The position numbers were made by a program, and so were the translations under genes. Below are positions 34,676 to 45,506 of a stretch of 64,000 nucleotides of DNA, piece by piece. Source of the DNA: Microcebus murinus. Lineage: Eukaryota > Chordata > Mammalia > Primates > Cheirogaleidae. Below the pieces are notes generated by a model. It made no database searches. It was not told where the DNA came from and saw only the letters and a program-made list of their open reading frames with translations. The stretch is taken from positions 37,527,501-37,591,500 of the forward strand of contig NC_134109.1 in NCBI RefSeq assembly GCF_040939455.1, written 5' to 3'. Position 1 is the first letter of the stretch; every line of letters begins with the position of its first letter.

Positions 34676-34805
34676 CAGAATCTGTTCAGGTCTTTTGCCT
34701 ATTTTTAAATCAGATTGTTTTTCTGCTACTGAGTTATAATGGTTATTTAAAAATTTTGAATATTAACCCCTTATATCGGGTATGTGACCTCTTTGGGTTG
34801 AACTT
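34676..34805 (-). mobile_element. L1 ORF2 fragment, antisense, joined to the 5'-UTR fragment
   Basis: 'ctgttcaggtcttttgcctatttttaaatcagattg' and 'ataatggttatttaaaaattttgaatattaaccccttatatcgggtatgtg' match the antisense ORF2 C-terminal region of old L1. Short; no termini. Confidence 0.55.
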
Positions 34806-34859
34806 GTTCGGAACTTTTGCGTTTAAGAATCTGATTCTTCAGGTCTCTCTCAAAACTAA

Positions 34860-35030
34860 AAATGTTGGCTGCAATTTGTTTAGCTGAGCTTTCTATGACT
34901 GTCTCTTCTCCCTGTGAAACTCTTACAATGTGAAAATTTGTTCATTTAATGGTATCTTGTGAGTCATGCAGGTTTTCTTTACTCTTTCCATTCTTTTTTT
35001 ATTTTTCCCTCTGATTGGTTATATTCTCCA
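34860..35030 (-). mobile_element. L1M/HAL1 ORF1-like fragment, antisense
   Basis: 'ctcttacaatgtgaaaatttgttcatttaatggtatcttgtgagtcatgcaggttttctttactctttccattc' parallels the antisense ORF1 block also seen at 390-560. Low-identity match. Confidence 0.4.
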
Positions 35031-35149
35031 AAAAAAGACACAAAATGGAACAATATATAACATTTCTAAGTTTTCTCATCTGCAGATTAAAAAATTTACA
35101 AAGGATTGTTTTGAGAAATAAAAATAAACATGTACAAAAAATCAGTTGC

Positions 35150-35690
35150 ATTATTATATACCAGCAGCCACTTTGAAAAACAGTTTAACTTTAGATACTA
35201 AATATGTTTATCCCTATTTTAGGAACCCTACTCTTAGGTATTTACCCAAAATAAATGTACATACCAGAGATGTGTATACAAGTGTTCATAGCAGCACAAT
35301 TCATAATACCTTAAAACTAGACACTATCCAAGTGCCCTCAATAGTAGGATATATTTTTTAAAAAATGGTGGTATAATCAAATGAAATATTATAATAAAAT
35401 TAATATAAATTCTAGCTACACTCAGCAGCATTAATGAATTTCACAAAAGTCTTATAAAATTTTTAAAACAAGCATAGTGTTGGAAGTAAGGATGGTAGTT
35501 ACCTTAGGTAGTGATTTGAAGAGGAACTGAAGAAAGTTTTCTGAATATCGGCAATTCTGTCTTTATGCACCTGTGGAAGGTATGCAGTGTTATCTTGGGA
35601 TAACTCACTGAGCCATGCATTTATGTTTCATTCACTTCTTTTTTTTTATACCATGACTGTGTAATTAGCCATTGAATCTTATATACCTGT
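35150..35690 (+). mobile_element. Old L1M LINE: ORF2 end and 3' UTR, sense
   Basis: 'ccctactcttaggtatttacccaaaataaatgtacat', 'gtgttcatagcagcacaattcataatacc' and 'actatccaagtgccctcaatagtagg' belong to the ORF2 terminus. L1M 3' UTR phrases follow: 'gtgttggaagtaaggatggtagttacc', 'tgagccatgcatttatg', and a terminal T-rich end near 35650. Heavily decayed. Confidence 0.75.
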
Positions 35691-35816
35691 TATAGCACAA
35701 GTGAGTGGGGCAGTATTACTTGAGAGAGCAGGCGTAATCCAGGACTGTCCTTGCAAAACAAGACATAGATTGCCTTTGTGGTATTTAACAATAAAAAGCT
35801 TACTGTAAGAAACAAA

Positions 35817-36012
35817 GGATGGAAGGGAGGGGAAGGGAGGGTAAGGGAGGGGAAGGGAGGGGAGGGGAGGGAAGGGGAGGGATAAAAAATCAGAGAATAG
35901 AGGGAAGGGATGGAGAAAGGAAGGAAAGAGGAAAGGAAGAGGGAAAAGGAAAGAAAGAAGGAAGCAAGCAAGGGAGGAAGGAGAGAAGGAAAAACTGATG
36001 AAAAATAAAGGG
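35817..36012 (+). repeat. GGGA/GGAAG purine tract
   Basis: Near-pure purine strand built from GGGAGG, GGAAGG and GAAAGG units for almost 200 bases. The first half (35822-35882) contains many closely spaced GGG/GGGG runs able to form G-quadruplexes. The reverse strand is a polypyrimidine tract that gives the Ser/Pro/Leu-rich chance frame there. Confidence 0.92.
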
Positions 36013-37301
36013 AAATGAAGGAAAGGGGGAATACAAGGAGGAGAGAGCCCTAACCTAAAGCATGTTTCCCTTCTACTTTAGAATCCTGGTGTGAGGAGGA
36101 ACCCTAAAGCACATCACATCCCTCTCCCTTGAAACAAGTGCTGCCTAGGTGGTGAGGAGTAGAGAGGAAACTTGGAATAGAGTATGAGACTAAAAGTGCT
36201 TGACCAATAAGTTAGGCAATCTTCTCAACATCTCCTTTAAAGGTTTTGACTTTGAGGAAGAGCTAATTGTCTTAGCAAAGCTGGGAGTAGTCACTTAAGA
36301 AAAAGTAGCCTGTATCCATGTAGTATACTATCAATTTGAAACTGCTCAATAAAGGGGCTATAATGCCACCTCTTTCAGCTGCAGAGGTCCTGGTTCCCTT
36401 TGATCCTTTGGTGGCACTGTGTGCACACTGCCCCCTGCTGAAGAGCACAGACATCCTGTCAGATTTCAGTCATTGGACTCTGTCCTGCAGGATCCTCCCA
36501 AGTCTCACCACCACCTCCGGGCTGTGGGGACATATACTACTCGGCTCCTTTTTGGATTTGACCCCCGGATTCCTTAGTGCTGTGCTTCCACCTCAGCCCC
36601 TCTGTGCCCTTCCCAGGAGCACAGGAAAGATGTCATTGCATGGCCATGTCTCTCTGAGGCAGCAGGAGACTCAGATATATCAGCAAAGCCTGACTCTTCT
36701 CCTAAAGACACATGGCAGCCATGTGATTGTCCTTGTGCCGGTGGGAGAGACATCAGTGAGGCTGCTTTTTACCAGAGATCCAATGATCCTGGTGAGACAC
36801 GGGTCTCCACCACTTTCAGATCTCCAACATGAGTGCATTTTCTAATTCATCTCCTTCCACCAGAACTGCCCCATAGATATGCGGGCAAACTTCAGTGTAA
36901 ACTCCTATCTCCTCTCCCAACTGCCCTTCACTCTCTCCCAGTCACATGTCTCTACCTAGTCTGGGTGATGGGTACAGTGCTGACTAATCTACTGATCTTC
37001 CTAAATATTTCTTTCAAGCGAACTCATACATTTTATGATAGATGCTATTAAGTGTTTAATCCTGACGACTCCCTCCTGAGACAAATGACAACATCATGTC
37101 CTCAGGCATGATTGAGGGATGCACATGGGTAGAAGTACAAGAACACACCTGTAGCTTTGTCAAATTATTATCCTGATAGAGTTGTTAAGGTATTTGTCAA
37201 ACATTTCTAGAATAGTTTGGACAGTAGTTCCCTGGTATTCCAGATAGCTGAAGTAGTTGAAACCCCTAACAAAGACCTGGCCACGTAGAGATGAATTTAC
37301 G
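36013..37301. other. Unassigned DNA with a GC-richer core (36330-36900)
   Basis: The core is richer in G+C than most of the window and holds a 169-codon plus-strand frame (36336-36845). Its translation is rich in Leu/Ser/Pro without domain features and looks like a chance frame. No transposon recognised; it could be an unrecognised LTR or single-copy regulatory DNA. A CTCF-like core motif lies inside. Confidence 0.4.
36428..36442 (-). promoter_or_regulatory. Candidate CTCF core motif
   Basis: The minus strand reads TTCAGCAGGGGGCAG, which fits the CTCF core consensus CCASYAGRKGGCAS at all but its first base. It lies in the GC-richer repeat-free block. A single motif match is weak evidence of occupancy. 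Confidence 0.4.
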
Positions 37302-37395
37302 TTTATAATTTTACATATGTAATCTGTAATACACATGTAAAATTTACATATGTAAATACAAGTTTACATATGTATTACATATGTAAAATTATAAA
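37302..37395. repeat. AT-rich inverted repeat with perfect 22-base arms
   Basis: Left arm 37302-37323 and right arm 37374-37395 are exact reverse complements (core TATAATTTTACATATGTA). The 50-base spacer contains further copies of the TTACATATGTAA palindrome. Sequence outside the arms (about 37280-37301 and 37396-37425) shows weaker inverted similarity. It could be a decayed MITE-like DNA transposon or an AT-rich cruciform-prone microsatellite. Confidence 0.85.
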
Positions 37396-38607
37396 TGAAT
37401 CATTCTTATGTAGTGAAGACCTCAAAATTCAGCAATCTAGGAGGTGGTCATGTTTAAATCTGAGCAACAGAACCAAGTGAGAACATCCTTGTCACCACTG
37501 TATACCTTATGTTTTCTCAACACAGTAAAATAAACCCTGCATGACTAGAAATACCAATGTACCCTCCTGCAAGACAAATCTCACTTTATAAATTTATCAT
37601 CCTTGGCCTTGGTTATCACTTATGATATTATAAAAGCATTAAAGGGAATTCACTGGTCAGCCTCCAAATTAGTTAGTATCCAAACCAAGTTCAGTATTTT
37701 TTTTCAACTGGTCCTAAACATTAACTCAGAATTCTAGTAATTTCAAGTTACATGCTAAAAAATATTTGTTGTTTAAAAGAAATATATGTATGTATTTAAA
37801 GTTGAAATACTGGAAATATTTTGTCTTTAATATTGTTTCTTTTTTTAGTGGAAAATGCCTGTTAAATTTAGAAACAATTTTATGTGAATGACATATCCCA
37901 CCTACAAAGCATGAACTCTAAATCCGGTTTTGATCTAATAGCATTATATTGGTGAAATAAATCTCTTGTGTACTTGTGGGTTGCTTGTAATATTATTGTG
38001 CTTATGGTTATTTTCCTGCTCTAGGGGAGTGATGGATGGCAGTGAGGCTTAACCTAATTTTACATCAAGTTTTTGCTAATCTCACACAACCTCTTCATAA
38101 ATCTGAATAATTTGCTGCTGCTCTGCAACCCTCATGTGAGCTCCAGAGTGGTCTTGGCCTGAAATTATATATTACTGCTACCTCTTTTGAAAACATAAGG
38201 GCTTTTATTGTTTCCATAACTGAATTGTGTTTTCATCTTTTACACTGCTATGGTAGGTATTGCTTAGCAACAAGTCTCCACGAGCAAGGAAGTAGAGCAT
38301 GCCTTATTAGCATAATATGCTAATCCCCAGATCTCCCTGCAGCCTGGATAAATTCACTGCCAGCCCTCTGACTTGTCCAGCCCAGTAGAATAGTCCCTTT
38401 TCACCTTTTAAAGTAAGTTTGTATTTCTATAAAATAAAACTTATTAGCTCCTAATCAATCATATGACAACAAAGATTAGTTAAATAGAAGGAATAAGTTC
38501 TAGTATTCCATGGTACAGGAAAGAAATTTATTGTTAACAATACTTTATTATATATTTCAATATAGCTAGGAGAGAAAAATTGTAATATTCCCAACATAAA
38601 GATCAAT
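37396..38607. other. Unassigned, repeat-free DNA
   Basis: About 1.2 kb with no transposon recognised and no coding frame. It contains the paired candidate transcription-factor sites described separately. Confidence 0.45.
38256..38326. promoter_or_regulatory. Candidate RFX X-box plus POU/octamer palindrome and TAATCC site
   Basis: GGTATTGCTTAGCAAC at 38256-38271 resembles an RFX X-box, with one good half site (TAGCAAC). TTAGCATAATATGCTAA at 38307-38323 is a near-perfect palindrome of two octamer-like POU half sites (ATGCTAAT and its reverse). It overlaps TAATCC at 38321-38326, the bicoid-type OTX/PITX/CRX core. Regulatory function is inference from motif resemblance only. Confidence 0.3.
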
Positions 38608-38730
38608 GTTGGAGGTGATGGACATCCCAATTACCCCAATTTGATCATTACCCATCATATACATGTATCAAAATATCACATTTACTCCAAAAATATGTAC
38701 ACTGAATCAATAAAAATACAAAAAATAAAT
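38608..38730 (+). mobile_element. L1MA/L1MB-like 3' UTR tail, sense
   Basis: 'gttggaggtgatggacatcccaattaccccaatttgatcatta', then 'tgtatcaaaatatcacatttactccaaaaatatgtacac' and 'caataaaaatacaaaaaataaa'. This is the terminal segment typical of mid-aged primate or boreoeutherian L1 3' UTRs, including an A-rich end. No ORF2 precedes it. Confidence 0.6.
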
Positions 38731-39704
38731 AGCACAGATCACTCAAAAGGAACCTGACATACACAAAAAGCATTTTCATATGGAAATTGATTCATCTGTT
38801 TTCTTTTAAACAGATGCCACCTAACAAAGCACACTTATGTCACATCATTGCATTTTGCTTCCCTTTGTTTTGGAAGATGGCAGAAACAATACACTACAAA
38901 TAGAAAGTCTTCCTTATAAATATGACTCACACTGAAAAATACATGCTTTTTCTCCTAACCCCCTTTGTGTCTGGAAATGTACTTTTGGTAGACACTAGAT
39001 TTTAGAGTAAGCCCAGGCCAAAGAGAAAGGACTTTCTGTTGTCTCTATTCAGATTGAATAGGTGATGGTGACCTTGGTCTTATTAGAATAATAGAAATGC
39101 TTCTAAAAATACTTGCAAGATTCACAGCTCATTTTAAAAACAATTCTGAATCAACCAGAAGTTGTGTAGGACAAGCACCCAACATGGACCTTACTTACTA
39201 AGGATTTAGCTCTCAAGCTGTGCAAACATATTATGATAATTTCTTGGCACTGGCTTTAGCTACTTTTATCTTCCAGTTGGCCCAAACTTTATGTGGTTCC
39301 ATAGGGAGGATTCCTCACCCAGTCTGCCCTGTTGTCCTCTGGGTGACATGAGGAATTGAGGCAAGCTGTACTTTTCTCATGGGCTTAATTTTTAAAAGTG
39401 GGTTAATGTGCTTTAAAATCTGTTAATCGGACAAGAGAAGAGTCATGTAAGACATTATGAGAAAGGATGATAGTCTCAATGGAATATGAGAACATTTCAG
39501 AAGTCTGAAAGCCTCACTCTTATGAATTAGCTCACTTCTTTAGAAAAATTTTATTAAATAGCACAACAGCAGCCATGGATCCTAATTCTATTTTTCTCTT
39601 CTTTCAAAGTACTAAACTTCAAATTGAAAAGTGGTGATGTCCTCACAGAAATTGACATAGAAATATCTGCCTGTCAAATAGTTCAACCAACTCTACCACA
39701 CATA
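38731..39704. other. Unassigned DNA
   Basis: No repeat or gene recognised upstream of the next L1. Confidence 0.4.
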
Positions 39705-40858
39705 TCAAATATGAAACTATTAGAACTCCAGAGGAAAAAGTTGGAAACACTCTCCTAGACATTGGCCTGGGCAAAGAGTTTATGAAGAAGTCCCAAAAGG
39801 CAATCACAGCAGCAACAAAAATAAATAAATGGGACATGATCAAACTACAAAGCTTCTGCACAGCCAAAGAAATAGTCATGAAAGTAAACAGACAACCTAC
39901 AGAATGGGAGAAAATGTTTGCATCCTATGTATCCGTTAAGGGACCGATAACTAGAATATACTTAGAACTCACGAAAATCAGGAAGAAAAAATCAAATAAC
40001 CCCATTAAAAAGTGGGCAAAGGACTTGAACAGAAATTTTTCTAAAGAAGACAGAAGAATGGCCAACAAACATATGAAGAAATGCTCAACATCTCTAATCA
40101 TCAGGGAAATGCAAATCAAAACCACAATGAGATATCACTTAACCCCAGTGAGAATGGCCTTTATCAAAAAATCTCCAAACAATAAATGCTGGCGTGGTTG
40201 CGGAGAGAGAGGAACACTCCTACACTGCTGGTGGGACTGCAAACTAGTTCAACCTCTGTGGAAAGCAATATGGAGATACCTTAAAGCGATACAAGTGAAT
40301 CTACCATTTGATCCAGCAATCCCATTGCTGGGCATCTACCCAAATGATCCAATGACACTCCACAAAAAAGACACCTGCACTCGAATGTTTATAGCAGCAC
40401 AATTCATAATTGCAAGGCTGTGGAAACAGCCCAAGTGCCCATCAATCCAAGAATGGATTAATAAAATGTGGTATATGTATACCATGGAGTACTATTCAGC
40501 TCTAAGAAACAACGGTGATATAGCACATCTTATATTTTCCTGGTTAGAGCTGGAACCCATACTACTAAGTGAAGTATCCCAAGAATGGAAAAACAAGCAC
40601 CAGATATATTCTCCAGCAAACTGGTATTAACTGAGTAGCACCTAAGTGGACACATACGTACTACAGTAATAGGGTATTGGGCAGGAGGGAGGGGGGAGGG
40701 GGGCGGGTATATACATACATAATAAGTGAGATGTGCACCATCTAGGGGATGGTCATGATGGAGACTCAGACTTTTGGGGGGAGGGGGGAAATGGACATTT
40801 ATTGAAACCTTAAAATCTGTACCCCCATAATATGCCGAAATAAAAAAAAAGAAAAAAA
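39705..40858 (+). mobile_element. Young 5'-truncated L1: ORF2 C-terminus, 3' UTR and poly(A), sense
   Basis: It starts inside ORF2 near 'aatatgaaactattagaac' and runs through the ORF2 stop (40628-40630). The 3' UTR (40631-40840) has G-rich runs at 40681-40708 and 40774-40788, the terminal 'ctgtacccccataatatgccgaaataaa', and an A tail (40843-40860) with G interruptions. This is the best-preserved L1 in the window and belongs to the same subfamily as the twin-primed copy at 32658-34099, in the opposite orientation. Confidence 0.95.
39782..40630 (+). pseudogene. L1 ORF2 C-terminal remnant, 282-codon open frame
   Basis: Open to the natural ORF2 stop. It begins MKKSQKAITAATKINKWDMI, with KLQSFCTAKE and [10 protein letters not shown]. 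The C-terminal Cys-rich motif follows at residues C136-x3-C140-x7-H148-x4-C153 (KCWRGC through WWDCK), then [14 protein letters not shown] and the end SPANWY. The endonuclease and reverse transcriptase parts are absent because of 5' truncation, so it encodes nothing functional. The unbroken frame points to a recent insertion. The in-frame ATG has no special status. Confidence 0.95.
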
Positions 40859-41899
40859 AATTAATAAATGGCCTAAGAAATTGGTGTCTGAACATTAAGT
40901 TTAAAATCCCCTGAACATTGAGATAAATCGCCTTATAGAAGTGAAGCAAAGATTAGTTAAAAAGTAATATGTGAAATGTCATAACATATGGCTATATTGG
41001 ACTGTTATAATTTCTGATATTCTAATATTTTTAATAGAATTTAAAAATACCCAGCTTCCTGGCTTCCAGTGTTAAATTATACATAAAAATACACTCTAAG
41101 GAAAATGTAATTGCTCCTATGCTCTTGAATCCTGCCATCCATAATGAATAATATATTGTGGCATGCTTTTATAAAGTTAAATGTTTCTTTTGATGGCATC
41201 TATCACCACAAACCACTCAAGCTTTGGGATTTTTCTACTTACTTTGTCCTTATTTTAAATATTTTCCTGGCCTTTTCTGGTTGCTCCAATTCCTGTTGGT
41301 AACTAAATAGGGTTAAGTGATAGATTGACTGCTGAATGGAATTTCTCTTATTTAATTTTGACATTGACTCTATGATAGTTCTACAAGCATCAGTATTAAG
41401 TGGAATTCCTCAAAAAGAAGATTTAAAATTATGACAGCCAAGTCATGCTGTCAACTTTTCCTTCTTTCCCCTCAACCTTCTAAGATTCATTGTTTTAATG
41501 AAACACACACACCCCTATCTATCATCTATCTCTCTGTAGACAGATGAAGAATAACCACAATGTCCCAGTGTCATAGTGGCCATGCATCATTATCTGGATT
41601 AAAGACAGATAAGGGATTGGGACTATAATAGGTGACAGCTAATGAATACAGAGACAAAACCACATTTTTTTCTTAGTCAAGGAGAATGGTCTCCATTCTG
41701 AAATGCTAGGAAAAAAATATGTGGGGGGAATTAAAGGTCACTGTAGATAAAGAGATTGTTAAAGAGTATCTGCAAACTCTAGACTGGAGTAGGACAGATT
41801 ATATCCTGTGGTAATGATAATAATATTTACATAATTTCATACATCATCTTGTGCAGCAGCTACATAAATGCACTGGTTAGTGCTACTGCTGCAAGGAGC
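40859..41899. other. Unassigned DNA
   Basis: No repeat or gene recognised, apart from a short (AC)n/(ATCT)n microsatellite near 41504-41535. Confidence 0.4.
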
Positions 41900-44555
41900 A
41901 TCATTAGCTGATGGCCCTAGCTGCTGCTTCCCTGGATCCCCTTTTACAATCATTCTAAGGCCACTCAGTGCCCAATGGGTAGAGAGGACACCATCCTCAG
42001 TGGGATAGGATCATCCTTGGCAGAAGCAGGTAGCTTAATTGCTAAAGGTTTTACTTGTGGTTACCAAGGAAGACATCCTAGTGGAGGAGCCATTCCTGTT
42101 TCCAGGCCTTTGCAGATGAGATGGTTCAGGCATTTAAAAGATGTGGGGGCGGGAGAGAAGTGGTGGGCAATGTGGTGGGTAAGGCCTATAACAACAGAGT
42201 TGGTCAGTTATTGCAATGTTGTATTGTTTCTATGTGGAGAGAGAGTGAGAAACTGAGGGGCACTAACAAGCAGTTAATCTCTAACAAGAGCCTTTTTATA
42301 GCCTACAAGAAAGATGTTCTTCTCCTGCAGTAGAAGAACAGAAGTAGCTAAACAGCAGACTGAAGATCTGATAGAGTCACAACATAAATACATTTAAATT
42401 CTCAGTTAAGGAGGATCTGTAATGCCAAGGTTAGGGTCATGGTTGGGAAAATATGAAGCCTTGAAACATGGGATGGGGAAATGTAGGTGGATGTGGAATT
42501 TGGCTGTGTAAAATGCCACAGATCCAAAATGTGCACAGACTGGGGCCCACCTTTTTCTAGTAACAACTAGTATTTCTCCTTCATTGGAAGATACTACAGG
42601 GGGCTCTCCCTGTAAAGCAATGGATGTTCCCTTCAGGTGCTGCCTCCATCTGCTCTCCTGACAGCCAAGCCAATAACTGAGTTAAATCCCAGCGCAACTG
42701 AGCTGGATTTATTGGACATGATAAGGGTAGAACAAGCTCTATTCCAACATAGATTTAAGAATTAGATAGCATGTACTGCAAGGAGTCAAGTGAGTACTCC
42801 TGGGATTGGATTTTGAGAGTGCTTGATTAGCAGAGCCAGAATGTAAGATGGGATAAGCAAAAATTCACTGACTTTGAAAGGTACTTTCTCAGGACATCCT
42901 GGAACAGGGAGCCCAGGGGATCAAGAAAACTCATTATTCAAGTGACAATTAGAAGCCTAGAAGAAGCAATGGCTAAGTGAAGTGGAGGGACTGAGTTGTT
43001 CTGTCAGATAGTGAAGAATAAAGAGGTTGAGGTGCATGGGCATGCTGGGATGAATAAACTCTATAAAGCCAAAAGACCCAACAGAAGATTGTATTTCACA
43101 GAACGGTATAGAAGACATACCACTCAACAAGGCCATTAGGATTCTGGAACAAGTCAGGACCAGTTCCTGGTATGCTAGTTTAGCTCTATAGAGATGAGCT
43201 ATTGGACTGTGGAGCACTAAAGAACCATGAGTCTGGAACTGTCCGTCATGAGCTCAATTCTATCAGACTCACCAAATCACAAAATTGGATAGTTCCAGTA
43301 TAGTCTGTCATAAGATAGGAATATACACCTGTGACTGAACCCAAGGATGACCAGAGGACATGAGAAAGTTACACAAACAGGTAACCAGATCCCAATGTCA
43401 CCTGACACAGATGCAGAAGTAGCCCTTCCCCAATTTACACCTTAGGAAGAATTGGTTGGGGATGGTCATCCCATTTGACTGGCTAGAGGAGGAAGAGGAA
43501 GAAAAATCCCAAGCTTACTTTATAATTGGTTGGCTTCATAAGTGATCCAAACTAAATATTGACAATGGCTACATCAAAGCCGCATTCAAGGATGGTCTTG
43601 AAAGACTGTGGAAATGAGCATCTCTCCAATGAGCGGACCTGAGAATACTGCACCTGATCATATACTTGTATGGAAGAAGTGGCCCTAGGTAAGAATATGT
43701 ACGTATTTTTGGTCAGTGGCCAATATCCTGGATGGTGAAAGGCCTGGAAGGGAAAGGATTAGATAATTGGAGACAAAGGGTTCTGCACTAGAGGCATGTG
43801 AGTAAACAGACAGAAGCATGTACAAAGTCATTAACACCTACCAAAAAGCATCATAAATGAGGCACTGAAATACCAAGTAGAAAAAATATCTTGGCCAATT
43901 TATGTTATCTTTTGTTACTGGTCACATTAGAACTGGCAAATGAAAGTAGTAGTCATGTTAGCAGAGACAGAGGCCACAGATGGATCCAATAGTAGACTCT
44001 CATTTGCCAAAGCTACTGATGCTTCTGAATATCCTATCTGTTATTGACAGAGACCAAAGCTGACCATCCAATATGGCAAAATTCTTGGAGGAAATAAGTT
44101 GAAGACCTGGTGACAAGTTGACTATATTAGACCTCTTCCATCCAAGAAAGGCCAATGGTTCATCATAACAGTGATAAATACTCTAGTACTCTGGGTACAT
44201 GGTTTTTCTTCCCTGCCCACAAAGCCTCAGCCAGTACCACTATCTGGGGGTTTACAGAATGTCTGGTTCACAGGCATGGAATCTCACAGATAATAGCATC
44301 CAATTAGGAGACCTACTTTACAGAAAAGGAGATGTGGGAGTGGGCTCTCATAGAATTACATCCATCGCAGGGTCCACTATTTACATACATACTATACCAC
44401 CCAGTAACAGCATGTCTCACAGAGCACTGACATGACCTTTATAAAGCATAGCTGAAATACTAGCTTAGAGGCAACACTCTGAAAGCATGGAGGATTCATT
44501 CTTAGCACAACATAAGCATTAAATGAGAAACCTCTCTGCAGTACTGTCTCCCCAA
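41900..44555 (+). mobile_element. ERV-L-type endogenous retrovirus internal region, sense, dead
   Basis: Integrase-like pol sequence is recognisable at 43900-44520, in the order and spacing of ERV-L integrase ('agagaccaaagctgaccatccaatatgg', 'gacaagttgactatattagacctcttccatccaag', 'tacagaatgtctggttcacaggcatggaatc'). The part 41900-43900 is assigned by continuity and looks like decayed gag/pol. No LTR was found at either end. The coding potential is destroyed: the first catalytic Asp codon of the integrase triad reads Asn (44177-44179), and the second motif reads Asn followed at once by TAG (44302-44307). Frames of up to 93 codons are fragments. Confidence 0.6.
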
Positions 44556-44589
44556 GAAGGAAAGATACATGAGTATGGGAACCAAAAGG

Positions 44590-45480
44590 TCACAGAATGT
44601 GTATTTTATCTCTAGAATTTTTATTTGTCTTTATTCTTATATATATTTCTTTAACATATTTTTTCCTGGTTTTTTAAACCTTCTTGAACATAAGGGATAT
44701 AGTTGTAACTCTTTTAATGTACTCCTGTTTTTACAATTCTGTAATTTATTTTTGTTTCTTTTTAAATTATAGTGTATGTCACTTTTTATAGTTTCTAGCT
44801 TCCTGACAATATTTTTAAAATTTGCTTTTACCTACTTGTACTTAGTAAGGGCATTGATTTTAAAATCTGTATTTGATAATTCCAATATCTCTAATCTCTA
44901 TGTTTCTGTTTAGGTTGTCTATTTTTTTTTTCATATGTTTCTTATTCCTGTTATTTCCTCATATGCCTGGTTATTTTTAATTAGTCATTGGAAGCTGTTA
45001 TTGAAAATTTCTTTGTATAAATAATCTGAGTTCTAAAATTATAACATTTTCCTCCAGGAAATATTTTTTATTTGCTTTAGTCAGATGCTTGAGGTTCAAG
45101 ACCATCTTGATAAAAGTTCAAATCTTAATATTTTCCAGGTCACCCTGATGATATGAAGCAGGTATGTATACCATCCTAGGGCTTATTTCTAGTCCACCCT
45201 TACTTTTAAAGACAAGATCTCTAGGCTCAAACACAGGATATTCACCAGAATCTTCACCATTGCTAAGTCCCAGATACTGTGTCTTGTCTCCCTACACGTT
45301 TGAGGTTACCAGAAGTAGTACATAGCTCAATGTCTCAGCTATCTCTTTTGCATAGAAAAGTGTCCCAGGGTAAACTCTATCTAAGTGTTTTTCTAATCTC
45401 TATAGGTCCTCGGCCTCTGGTCTGGCTATGTTGTTAGCATGTGATATATTTTGGAAGATATTTCAACTTTTCCCTCCAAA
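44590..45480 (-). mobile_element. Ancient L1M/HAL1-type 5' region, antisense
   Basis: Antisense phrases of the L1M 5' part: 'ttgataattccaatatctc', 'cctcatatgcctggttatttttaattagtcattggaagctg', 'tattttccaggtcaccctgatgatatgaa', 'agggcttatttctagtccacccttacttttaaagac', 'caatgtctcagctatctcttttgcatag', and 'aggtcctcggcctctggtctggctatgttgttagc'. No intact frame. Confidence 0.5.
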
Positions 45481-45506
45481 ACGTTTAGTAGTTTTCAGTA
45501 GCAAGT

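Noticed and set aside
36336..36845. 169-codon frame in GC-richer DNA
   Set aside because: The translation is Leu/Ser/Pro-rich without domains, with no splice or promoter support, and higher G+C alone lengthens chance frames.
39782..40630. 282-codon open frame as a candidate host gene
   Set aside because: The translation is the C-terminus of L1 ORF2 protein, followed by an L1 3' UTR and A tail; the insertion is 5'-truncated and cannot encode a working enzyme.
40530..40949. 139-codon minus-strand frame with proline-rich stretch
   Set aside because: It is the antisense shadow of the L1 ORF2 end and G-rich 3' UTR.
41900..44555. ERV-L internal region as a possible co-opted retroviral gene
   Set aside because: Frames are short and broken by many stops, and integrase catalytic positions are lost; no long conserved frame remains.
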